A stretch of 5,671 nt of DNA. Source: Phycisphaerales bacterium UBA1926. GTDB lineage: Bacteria > Planctomycetota > Phycisphaerae > Phycisphaerales > UBA1924. Shown here piece after piece: positions 1-5,450 of the stretch; positions within the stretch are counted from its first letter, which is position 1, and each line of letters starts with the position of its first letter. The notes under the pieces are model-generated. The model was not told the DNA's origin, ran no database searches, and was given only the letters and a program-made list of their open reading frames with translations. A program made the translations under genes and the position numbers. The stretch is taken from positions 57,802 through 63,472 of the forward strand of contig DDFO01000045.1 in NCBI GenBank assembly GCA_002337215.1, read 5' to 3'.

Positions 1-928
1 CGTTGGGGGTGAATCCGTTCGCGTCGGGGCCGAAGTGGTCCGCCGCCGCCGTCAGCGGGGCCGCGGCGCCGCGGACGAACTGGCTCGAGAAGTTGGCGCC
101 GGCAACCAGGCCGTCACCGCCCGCGACCGACGCGGGGATGTTGGAGGGCTGGGGGTGGCGGTTGCCGCTGTTGACCAGCAGCCAGTCGCTCGCGTCCGCC
201 GCGCCGGTGCCGTCGAGCAGGTTCACGGTGCCGCTCGCGCGCTCATCGGCGCGGAGACGGAACCAGTTCTCGCCGGAGGGAGCCGAGAGCGCGCCGCCCG
301 AGCCGAACCCGTCGGTGCGCACATAAGTGTTACCGTCGGCGTCGAGCGAGCTGAACACGCCGCTGCCGGACGAGCCGGTGCCCGCCGCGTCCACGGTGCT
401 GCCCGCCTCGATGCGGGTGACGTACAGACGGTTGGGCTCAGCGGGGTTGTAGTTCACGATCGCCGTCGAGATCGAGTCGCCGCTGAAGCCGTTGACCTCG
501 AGGCTGTTGTCCATGCCGACCGCGAACTGGCTCGACACGCCGGTCGGCGAGACGAACATGCTCGGGGCGGTGTTGGAGTCGGGGTTCACACCGACGCCGG
601 GGGCGGCTTCCCAGAGGCCGTACGACTCGGAGGCGTAGGGAGCGTCCTTCAGCAGGTCGTCCGAGATGCCGTTGGCACCGACGAAGCCGGTGAAGAACAG
701 CGGGTCGGTGCGGACACCCTTCATGATCGGGACGATGCCGAACGTGGTGCCCCAGGACGTCCCGAAGGGCGTCAGGTCGGCCACGTAGCTGAGAACCTGC
801 TGGTTCGCGGCCAGCGGGTTGATCGCGTCGCCCGGCAGGCCCGGGGTGTTCGCGGTCGAATCCTGAGCGTGGACCGCGGCGGCCGAGCCGGCGATCGCGA
901 GAAGGGTCACGGCGTGCATGCTGCGCAT
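1..928 (-). CDS. Secreted protein of unknown function, 3' end cut by window edge
   Basis: This frame is open from an ATG at 928 down to the left edge, giving 309 residues without a stop, so the C-terminus is missing. The start is well supported: an AAGGAG Shine-Dalgarno lies 9 nt upstream, and residues 1-21 form a typical signal peptide (basic MRSMH, hydrophobic VTLLAIAG, then a VHA|QD signal peptidase I site), so the product is probably exported. The visible mature part has no cysteine, is rich in Gly, Ala, Ser, Asn and Asp, and is probably beta-rich. It has a Gly/Ser linker near residues 184-190 and an acidic SLDADGN stretch near 195-200 that is too short to call a calcium site. I recognise no catalytic motif or named family. 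It may end in a sorting or dockerin-like tail beyond the window. It is divergent from the protease gene across a 591-bp gap. Long overlapping frames here on both strands are by-products of GC-rich codon usage. Confidence 0.85.
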   Translation of the reverse strand, partial: MRSMHAVTLLAIAGSAAAVHAQDSTANTPGLPGDAINPLAANQQVLSYVADLTPFGTSWGTTFGIVPIMKGVRTDPLFFTGFVGANGISDDLLKDAPYASESYGLWEAAPGVGVNPDSNTAPSMFVSPTGVSSQFAVGMDNSLEVNGFSGDSISTAIVNYNPAEPNRLYVTRIEAGSTVDAAGTGSSGSGVFSSLDADGNTYVRTDGFGSGGALSAPSGENWFRLRADERASGTVNLLDGTGAADASDWLLVNSGNRHPQPSNIPASVAGGDGLVAGANFSSQFVRGAAAPLTAAADHFGPDANGFTPN

Positions 929-937
929 ATCTCGAAT

Positions 938-943
938 CTCCTT
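938..943 (-). promoter_or_regulatory. Ribosome-binding site of the left secreted-protein gene
   Basis: On the minus strand this reads AAGGAG, 9 nt before the ATG at 928. It is a near-consensus Shine-Dalgarno and fixes the start, which is directly followed by a good signal peptide. The same leader sequence recurs with one mismatch at 1307-1321. Confidence 0.8.
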
Positions 944-974
944 GCGAGTGTGTTGCTGCAGTGAGCGAATCAGA

Positions 975-994
975 GATCAGATCGCAATCTGATC
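975..994. promoter_or_regulatory. Perfect 8-bp inverted repeat, candidate operator
   Basis: GATCAGAT (975-982) and ATCTGATC (987-994) are exact reverse complements separated by CGCA. A partial extra copy, ATCAGAG, sits directly before it at 969-975. The element lies 47 bp upstream of the left gene's start and overlaps its candidate promoter. Two-fold symmetry of this size suits a dimeric transcription factor. If the transcript starts further upstream, it could instead form an RNA hairpin in the leader. The regulator is unknown. Confidence 0.45.
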
Positions 995-1003
995 GTGTAT
1001 CAA
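976..1003 (-). promoter_or_regulatory. Candidate promoter for the left secreted-protein gene
   Basis: Read on the minus strand, TTGATA (1003-998) is followed after 16 nt by TCTGAT (981-976), matching the sigma-70 consensus boxes TTGACA and TATAAT at 5/6 and 4/6 positions. The implied transcript would start near 968 and have a 5' leader of about 40 nt. The 975-994 palindrome covers the proposed -10 box and most of the spacer, as an operator would. The -10 match is imperfect, so this is only a candidate. Confidence 0.3.
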
Positions 1004-1075
1004 CTGTTCGTATGCCGATCCGAGTCGCGCCGCGCCGAGACCCCGCGAGAACACGCCGGGCCGCTGGAGGGCGGG

Positions 1076-1092
1076 ACAATCAAACTGATTGT
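1076..1092. promoter_or_regulatory. Perfect 7-bp inverted repeat, candidate operator
   Basis: ACAATCA (1076-1082) and TGATTGT (1086-1092) are exact reverse complements separated by AAC, making a 17-bp AT-leaning palindrome in GC-rich surroundings. It lies about 150 bp upstream of the left gene and about 430 bp upstream of the protease start, with no hairpin-plus-T-run pattern that would suggest a terminator. A DNA-binding site is the simplest reading. Confidence 0.35.
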
Positions 1093-1208
1093 GGTTCTCG
1101 GACGAACCTCAATCTCTCCTCAATCGACGCCCATTCCAGACCAAAAGTCCCAGCCAGAACGGGTGCGAACGCTGTGCGCCGCACCGTGTTCGGAGCGCCC
1201 GCCAGAGT

Positions 1209-1307
1209 TTAGGCGACCCGCGAAAGCGAGCAAGGGGCCAGGCAGAATCTGCGCGGAATCTGAACACAGATTCTCCCGTGCAACGACCGAAAACAACCTG
1301 GAGTCAT
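1209..1307 (-). CDS. Possible 32-residue small ORF, function unknown
   Basis: A minus-strand ATG at 1307 opens a 32-residue frame ending in TAA at 1209-1211. It is preceded 5 nt upstream by AAGGAG (1318-1313). The peptide begins MTPGCFRSLHGR and has four cysteines (residues 5, 14, 22 and 26) and several arginines. The reason for listing it is that its leader matches the leader of the left secreted-protein gene at 14 of 15 positions. No convincing promoter lies upstream, no homologue comes to mind, and the cysteine and arginine content could be chance in GC-rich DNA. A duplicated leader remnant is at least as likely as a real gene. Confidence 0.15.
   Translation of the reverse strand: MTPGCFRSLHGRICVQIPRRFCLAPCSLSRVA
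1244..1274. repeat. Overlapping alternative hairpins (AGAATCTG / GAATCTG / CAGATTCT)
   Basis: CAGATTC (1267-1273) is the exact reverse complement of GAATCTG at 1256-1262, giving a 7-bp stem with a 4-nt loop (AACA). The longer CAGATTCT (1267-1274) also pairs exactly with AGAATCTG at 1244-1251, giving an 8-bp stem with a 15-nt loop. The two structures exclude each other because they share the right arm. As DNA this is one inverted repeat with a duplicated left half-site, which fits cooperative binding. As RNA it could switch, but neither stem is GC-rich and no T-run follows. Confidence 0.4.
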
Positions 1308-1321
1308 CGCATCTCCTTGCG
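1307..1321 (-). repeat. Second copy of the Shine-Dalgarno leader found at 932-946
   Basis: On the plus strand TCGCATCTCCTTGCG here matches TCGAATCTCCTTGCG at 932-946 with one mismatch; both contain AAGGAG on the minus strand. A GTTGC (minus strand GCAAC) also lies a short distance beyond each copy, with different spacing. At 932-946 the element is the ribosome site of the left gene. Here it precedes only the doubtful 32-residue ORF, so it is either a real leader or a leftover of duplication. Confidence 0.5.
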
Positions 1322-1385
1322 TAAAAATACGTTGCGCTGAAATTGGAGCCCCGGCACCGGCCCGCACGATCCTTTCTGAAACAAG

Positions 1386-1415
1386 TTCACACCAGCCTCG
1401 GAAAGCGGCTACATT
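1386..1415 (+). promoter_or_regulatory. Candidate sigma-70-type promoter of the subtilase gene
   Basis: TTCACA (1386-1391, 5/6 to TTGACA) is followed after 18 nt by TACATT (1410-1415, 4/6 to TATAAT). Transcription would begin near 1422 and leave a leader of roughly 100 nt before the GTG at 1520. That leader would carry the 20-codon upstream ORF and the 1467-1484 hairpin. It is the best pair of boxes I found on the plus strand of this intergenic region. Confidence 0.4.
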
Positions 1416-1446
1416 CGTCGCATGCGGCGCCGCTTTGCGAGGAGCG

Positions 1447-1509
1447 ATGCCGAATTCGAGGAGATCGGATCAACGGATTGATTCATCCCGCCGGAGCCAA
1501 GACGGCTAG
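1447..1509 (+). CDS. Possible 20-codon upstream ORF in the protease leader
   Basis: ATG at 1447 opens a short frame (MPNSRRSDQRIDSSRRSQDG) ending in TAG at 1507-1509. That TAG overlaps the AGGAG ribosome site (1508-1512) of the protease, so ribosomes finishing here would sit on that site. An AGGAG precedes the ATG by only 2 nt, which is too close for efficient initiation. It is in a different frame from the protease. It could be a leader peptide that couples or limits protease translation, or chance. Confidence 0.15.
   Translation: MPNSRRSDQRIDSSRRSQDG
1467..1484 (+). promoter_or_regulatory. Hairpin or inverted repeat in the protease leader
   Basis: GGATCAA (1467-1473) pairs with TTGATTC (1478-1484) around a CGGA loop, with one G-T (G-U) pair. 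It lies about 35 nt upstream of the protease start and just before its ribosome site, inside the possible upstream ORF. Its TTGAT/ATCAA core resembles the other palindromes in this gap, so it may be a DNA site rather than an RNA structure. Confidence 0.25.
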
Positions 1510-1512
1510 GAG
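1508..1512 (+). promoter_or_regulatory. Ribosome-binding site deciding the protease start (GTG 1520)
   Basis: AGGAG ends 7 nt before the GTG at 1520, ideal spacing, and the GTG is directly followed by a signal peptide. An in-frame extension back to a TTG at 1343 would add 59 Arg/His-rich residues that hide the signal peptide, so GTG 1520 is preferred. Confidence 0.8.
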
Positions 1513-1519
1513 AGAGATC

Positions 1520-4456
1520 GTGCGTTCACCCTTTATAGGTGTCGGTATCGCCGTGTCGATCGGTTTCGCCGCAATCGCGAGCACCGCCATCGCCGCGCCG
1601 GCCGCCCCGTCTTTGCCCGCTGATCACCACGACGCGGGCCCGGCCCTCGCCGCGCAGACGCCGCTCGCCGTTCTCAGCGGCAGCCGGGAAGCGATCGCCG
1701 AGGCCAAGCAGTCGGGTATTGCCCGCTTTATTGCACCGTTTGGCGGTGGTACCGGCAGCCACGCGTGGGTGGTTCGCCCCGCGTTCGATGCCGCCGCGAT
1801 CAGCGGTCATCCGGGGCTGACCGCCTCACCCATCGATGCCTACACCCTCGTCGATCTCGCCGCCCATGCACACCTGGAAGCGGGTCTCAGCAACGAGCCC
1901 GGGACCCAGTCGACCCTGCTGAACTCGTACTGGATCATCCCGACCGATCGCGACCGCTCGTCACGCCGCCGGATCGGCGCACAGATTCTCGCCGGGGGCG
2001 GCACAGCCGAACTGATCGAATCCGATGGGCTGCTCATGCGCGCCGATCTCACGCCCCGCGGCCTCGCGGCCCTCGTCCTTTCAGGCGAGATCCTCTGGGC
2101 CGAACCCGCGACACCCCCCGAAACCGACGGGTCGTTTGTCCGCGATTTCGGCGGGGCGAACGCAATCGAAACGATCGAGGGTTTCCTCGGATCCGGTGTC
2201 ATTGTCGAGATCGTTGACAAGGGGCTCTATCAGGATCACAACGACCTGCTCGCCTCCGATCCCTATCTGCGCACGCTCAACGACGGGCCCACGGATCACG
2301 GGACCGCGACGTACGGCATCATGTTCGGGAACGGCGAGACCGAATCGGAAGCACGCGGCATGATGCCAGGGCAGCCGGGTCTCTTCAGCAGCTATCTCGA
2401 GATCGGCGACCGCGACGCGCACCTCGCCGGGTTCGCCGCCGACTTCGGGGGCGTCATCCAGTCCAACAGTTGGGGCTCGGGCGTCAACCGGCGCTACACC
2501 GCCCCGTCCGCCGAAATGGACGATTCCATCCTCCGCCACGGCGTGCTGGTATTTCAGTCCCAGTCCAACCGGGGCAACCCCGATTCGCGTCCCGAGGCGT
2601 GGGCGAAGAACGCGATCTCCGTGGGCGGCATCAACGGGCACGGCACGCTCGATCGGTCCGACGACACCTGGGCGGGCGGCGCGAGCACAGGGCCCGCGAT
2701 CGACGGGCGCATCAAGCCCGACCTCGTCTTGTTCAACGACGGCATCCTGACCACCAGCGACGAGGGGACCGCGACCCACGCCCCGTTCACCGGCACCAGC
2801 GCCGCGACCCCGGCCGTCGCGGGTCACGCCGGGATCATGGTCGAGATGTGGCGCGCCGGCCTGTTCCACGGGGGCGATCCCCTCGCCGTCCCGGCCGACC
2901 GTCCGAGCGTCGCGATGGCGCGGGCGATCATGATCAACTTCGCCGAGCCGTACGCGTTCACGCACACCGCCGACGATCTGGGCCGCTACCGGCAGGGCTG
3001 GGGCACCCCCGATCTCGTGAACATGTGGGCCCGGGCCCCCCGCACCGCGGTCTTTGATGGGACGCAGCCGCTCGCCGAGGGCGACGCATGGGTGCGCACA
3101 TTCACGGTCAACCCGGGCGAGGCACGCGCCGCGTTCTCGCTCGCGTGGACCGATCCCGCGGCCCTCCCGTTCGCCGACCGGACCACGATCAACGATCTGG
3201 ATCTCCGCGTCGTCTCGCCCAGCGGCGCCGTCTACCTGGGCAACGCCGGGCTCCACGACGGCAACGACTCGACCCCCGGATCGCGTGATGGAAACGCCGA
3301 CCGCGCCAACACGATCGAGAACGTCTTCATTGCCCAGCCCGAGCCGGGCACGTGGCAGGTCGAGGTCGTCGCGCACCGCGTCGCGGTCGCGACCGTTGAA
3401 GAAGCGGGCGAGCCCCGGACACCGTTCGCTCTCCTTGCGACAGGCGTGGACCCGCAGCCGGGCGAGTGCGCCGTCCGCATCGTCGGTGATATCCCCGAGC
3501 GTTTCCCGGCCCGCGATGAGTTGGTCATCGACTTCGAGACCCACGGCTTTGCGCCGAGCGGGAACGGAGAGATCCGTCTCTACTGGAACAACACGCTGGG
3601 CGGCTTCCCGATGACGCGGATTGGTCCGGACCGTTTCCGTGCGATTGTCAGTGGTCTCGAGTGCGGCGTGGAGTACCAGTACCGCATCGCGATCGACGCC
3701 GACGATGGCACGACGGTGATCTTCCCGCCCGATGCGGACGGGGCCCGCCCCGTCGCCATCGGGGCCAACGCCGTCCGCACCGACGCGAACCAAAGCGTGA
3801 ACTGGACGACCGACGCGGACGACGACATCGCCGGCGGGGCATGGGAGCGAGGCACCCCCGTGGGCGGCGGGCTCCGGTGGGACCCGCCCTTCGACGCCGA
3901 CGGCGACGATCTCTGCTGGCTCACCGACAACCGGGCGGGGAACTCGGGCATCTCGGGCGGCACCGTCACGCTCACGAGCGCGCCGATCCCGATCGACGTG
4001 ACACTCGAGCAGCCCGCGATCGCCTACGACCTGTGGCTCGCGTCCGACGCGGCGAGCCTGCCCACCGAAGATACGATGCTCGTCGAGGTCTCGTTCAACT
4101 TCGGGCAGACCTGGTCGCCCCTCGCGTCCGAGCGGAGTTCGTTCCGTTGGCAGCGACGCGTCCACCCGATCGATCCGGGGGATGCGCAGCTGGTCATGGT
4201 CCGCTTCAGCATCGGCGACGGCGGAGACGGCTCCCACGTCGAGGCCGGCATCGACGGGCTTGCGCTCGTCGGCCAGAACTGCCCGCCCTGCCTGGGCGAC
4301 ATCGACGGCAACGGCGCGATCGACCTCAACGACATCGGCGAATTCGTCTTCGGGTATTCCAACCGGAGCTCAACGGCCGACCTGACCGGCGACGGCATGA
4401 TCGATCTCGCCGACGTCGTCCGGTTCATCATCGACTTCCAGACGCGCTGCCGCTGA
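1520..4456 (+). CDS. Secreted KP-43-like subtilisin-family serine protease with dockerin-like C-terminus
   Basis: A 978-residue exported S8 peptidase that cleaves proteins outside the cytoplasm. Start: GTG with AGGAG 7 nt upstream. Order of parts: signal peptide, residues 1 to about 25-29 (MRSPF, then hydrophobic to STAIAA); propeptide to about 220; catalytic domain about 225-510 with Asp233 (EIVDKG), His260 (DHGTA), likely oxyanion Asn350 (FQSQSNRG) and Ser427 (FTGTSAATP); NSWG at 316-319 lines the substrate cleft as in KP-43. Residues 513-645 resemble the KP-43 beta-barrel (NDLDLRVVSPSG, IENVFIAQPEPGTWQVEV). An Ig-like domain follows (about 650-737), then a jelly-roll-like domain (about 770-918: GAWERGTPVGG, FNFGQTW, HVEAGIDG). 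The tail has CPPC (921-924) and two EF-hand-like loops, D927/D929/N931/D935/D938 and D954/T956/D958/D962/D965. All six cysteines lie at or after 650. The triad seems complete, but its motifs are divergent (VDKG for VDTG, QSQSN for AAGN). The substrate is unknown. The tail may bind calcium and mediate anchoring or sorting, an inference from planctomycete relatives. The gene converges on psuG. Confidence 0.93.
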   Translation: MRSPFIGVGIAVSIGFAAIASTAIAAPAAPSLPADHHDAGPALAAQTPLAVLSGSREAIAEAKQSGIARFIAPFGGGTGSHAWVVRPAFDAAAISGHPGLTASPIDAYTLVDLAAHAHLEAGLSNEPGTQSTLLNSYWIIPTDRDRSSRRRIGAQILAGGGTAELIESDGLLMRADLTPRGLAALVLSGEILWAEPATPPETDGSFVRDFGGANAIETIEGFLGSGVIVEIVDKGLYQDHNDLLASDPYLRTLNDGPTDHGTATYGIMFGNGETESEARGMMPGQPGLFSSYLEIGDRDAHLAGFAADFGGVIQSNSWGSGVNRRYTAPSAEMDDSILRHGVLVFQSQSNRGNPDSRPEAWAKNAISVGGINGHGTLDRSDDTWAGGASTGPAIDGRIKPDLVLFNDGILTTSDEGTATHAPFTGTSAATPAVAGHAGIMVEMWRAGLFHGGDPLAVPADRPSVAMARAIMINFAEPYAFTHTADDLGRYRQGWGTPDLVNMWARAPRTAVFDGTQPLAEGDAWVRTFTVNPGEARAAFSLAWTDPAALPFADRTTINDLDLRVVSPSGAVYLGNAGLHDGNDSTPGSRDGNADRANTIENVFIAQPEPGTWQVEVVAHRVAVATVEEAGEPRTPFALLATGVDPQPGECAVRIVGDIPERFPARDELVIDFETHGFAPSGNGEIRLYWNNTLGGFPMTRIGPDRFRAIVSGLECGVEYQYRIAIDADDGTTVIFPPDADGARPVAIGANAVRTDANQSVNWTTDADDDIAGGAWERGTPVGGGLRWDPPFDADGDDLCWLTDNRAGNSGISGGTVTLTSAPIPIDVTLEQPAIAYDLWLASDAASLPTEDTMLVEVSFNFGQTWSPLASERSSFRWQRRVHPIDPGDAQLVMVRFSIGDGGDGSHVEAGIDGLALVGQNCPPCLGDIDGNGAIDLNDIGEFVFGYSNRSSTADLTGDGMIDLADVVRFIIDFQTRCR

Positions 4457-4481
4457 CTCCGCGCACCGATTCATGGGAACG

Positions 4482-4503
4482 CCCGAAACGCGGTTTCTGC
4501 GGG
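4482..4503. terminator. Weak hairpin between convergent genes, possible terminator
   Basis: GAAAC (4485-4489) pairs with GTTTC (4493-4497) around a GCG loop, and CCC (4482-4484) can pair with GGG (4501-4503) across a 3-nt bulge. Its place 26 bp after the protease stop, in the convergent gap, suits a shared terminator. No T-run follows on either strand and the core stem is short, so support is weak. Confidence 0.25.
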
Positions 4504-4507
4504 ATGT

Positions 4508-4557
4508 CTCAGCGGGACGACTCAGCGGGACCTCTCAGCGGGACCTCTCAGCGGGAC
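4508..4557. repeat. 13-bp tandem repeat, four copies, overlapping the psuG stop
   Basis: Units start at 4508, 4521, 4534 and 4547. Each begins CTCAGCGGGAC, followed by GA, CT, CT and AG. Units two and three are identical over 13 bp; the others differ only in the last two bases. On the minus strand each unit carries TGA. The unit at 4547 supplies the psuG stop (4550-4548), and the 13-bp period moves each further TGA by one frame, so stops occur in all three frames. It probably arose by slippage or local duplication at the psuG 3' end. Confidence 0.9.
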
Positions 4558-5450
4558 AGGGTCGCCGCGATCCGGACCGCCAGCCGCGCCGCGAGCCGTG
4601 CGTTTGAGCGCACGAGCGCGAGGTTCGAGCGCAGCGTCGCGCCGCCCGAGATCTCGTGCAGCGCGCCGAGCACCGCCGGTGTGATATCACGGCCCGCGGT
4701 CCCGGTGGTCCGCCGCTGCGCCTCCCCGAGCCAGCCGTCCCAGTCCGTGCGCGCAATCTCGTCTGGTTCGGGGATCGGGTTGCACACGAGCACCCCGCGC
4801 CCCGTGCGCGCACACTCGAACGCGACGAAGTCCGCGAGATCCTCCGCGTCGTCGAACCGGGCGTCCAGCAACGACTCGGCGTCGGGGTTCTCCCGGAGGT
4901 AGAACGCCGGGAAACGATCGGTCCCGAAGCCCACGCAGGGCACGCCCAGCGATTCGAGCGCCTCGCGCGTCGCCGTGACATCCAGCAGGGACTTGGTCCC
5001 GCTCGCGACAACCGCGAGCGGGAACCGCGCGAGCGCCATCAGGTCCGCGGAGATATCCAGGTGCTCGCCGAACCCGCGGTGGACGCCCCCGATGCCCCCG
5101 GTCGCGAACGTGCGCACGCCGGCGGCCGTTGCGAGTTCCATCGTGGTGCTCACCGTGGTCGCCGCGTCGGCGTTGCGATGGAGGAGCGCCCCGAGGTTCG
5201 CGGTGTTGGCCTTCTCGACAGGACGCCCGTCGAGCATCGCCCCGAGTTCCTCGTCGGTCATCCCGACGATGGGCGTCCCGCCCAGCACCCCGATCGCGCA
5301 CGGCTCGGCGCCCTCCCCGCGGATGATACCGTTGAGTTCAACACTGAACGGCAAGCCCTCCCCGGGCGGGAGCCCGAGCGCCGGGAGGGTGGTCTCGAGC
5401 GCGACGCTGTTGGGAACAGATCGGTTGGTGATGTCCGTTTCGAGTTTCAT
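4548..5450 (-). CDS. psuG: Pseudouridine-5'-phosphate glycosidase
   Basis: A 300-residue cytoplasmic enzyme of the PsuG / indigoidine synthase A family, which cleaves the C-C glycosidic bond of pseudouridine 5'-phosphate to uracil and ribose 5-phosphate, reversibly and metal-dependently. Family signatures are clear: VALETTLPALGLP (16-28), FATGGIGGVHRG (115-126), DISADL (132-137), SGTKSLLD (150-157), FPAFY (180-184) and CNPIPEPDE (223-231). By my recollection of E. coli PsuG, the Schiff-base lysine is K153, the metal ligand D136, and further active-site residues E19, K80 and N276; all are present. The usual SRRD after the second lysine is replaced by NTAN (82-85). ATG 5450 is chosen because the next in-frame start upstream would overlap the divergent gene and add residues unlike the family; length (E. 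coli about 312) agrees. No Shine-Dalgarno is evident, so translation may be leaderless or weak. The usual partner kinase psuK is not in view. The stop lies in a tandem repeat. Confidence 0.95.
   Translation of the reverse strand: MKLETDITNRSVPNSVALETTLPALGLPPGEGLPFSVELNGIIRGEGAEPCAIGVLGGTPIVGMTDEELGAMLDGRPVEKANTANLGALLHRNADAATTVSTTMELATAAGVRTFATGGIGGVHRGFGEHLDISADLMALARFPLAVVASGTKSLLDVTATREALESLGVPCVGFGTDRFPAFYLRENPDAESLLDARFDDAEDLADFVAFECARTGRGVLVCNPIPEPDEIARTDWDGWLGEAQRRTTGTAGRDITPAVLGALHEISGGATLRSNLALVRSNARLAARLAVRIAATLSR

Larger units (their letters stand above)
929..1519. other. Divergent intergenic region (591 bp), palindrome-rich
   Basis: This gap separates the start codons of the left secreted-protein gene (minus) and the subtilase gene (plus). 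It has no long credible coding frame; frames running through it lack convincing ribosome sites and protein character. It is less GC-rich than the genes and contains perfect inverted repeats at 975-994, 1076-1092 and 1256-1273, a near-perfect one at 1467-1484, candidate promoters in both directions, a repeated leader element at 1307-1321, and an A-rich patch around 1322-1329. I infer that it is the control region for both flanking secreted-protein genes. Confidence 0.75.

Noticed and set aside
35..964. 309-residue plus-strand frame at the left edge
   Set aside because: Arg/Ala/Val-rich and antisense to a frame that has a strong ribosome site and a signal peptide. The minus-strand gene explains the region.
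438..1079. 213-residue minus-strand frame overlapping the left gene
   Set aside because: It is in a different frame from the signal-peptide gene, is Arg-rich, and its start lies in the control region without a ribosome site.
1320..1331. CGTA-AAAA-TACG mini-hairpin as a terminator
   Set aside because: Only a 4-bp stem with no T-run after it, and no gene ends here.
1343..1519. N-terminal extension of the protease from a TTG at 1343
   Set aside because: It adds 59 Arg/His-rich residues ahead of a good signal peptide, while GTG 1520 has an ideal AGGAG 7 nt upstream.
2081..4237. 718-residue open frame on the minus strand opposite the protease
   Set aside because: It is antisense to a protein with clear S8 catalytic motifs and domains. 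Its translation is Arg/Gly/Asp/Val-rich, low in hydrophobic cores, and has the look of a GC-rich codon shadow; no ribosome site or family is evident.
3661..4902. 413-residue plus-strand frame spanning the protease end, the gap and part of psuG
   Set aside because: Extremely Arg-rich, out of frame with the protease, and it crosses two well-supported genes and the tandem repeat. It is a compositional artefact.
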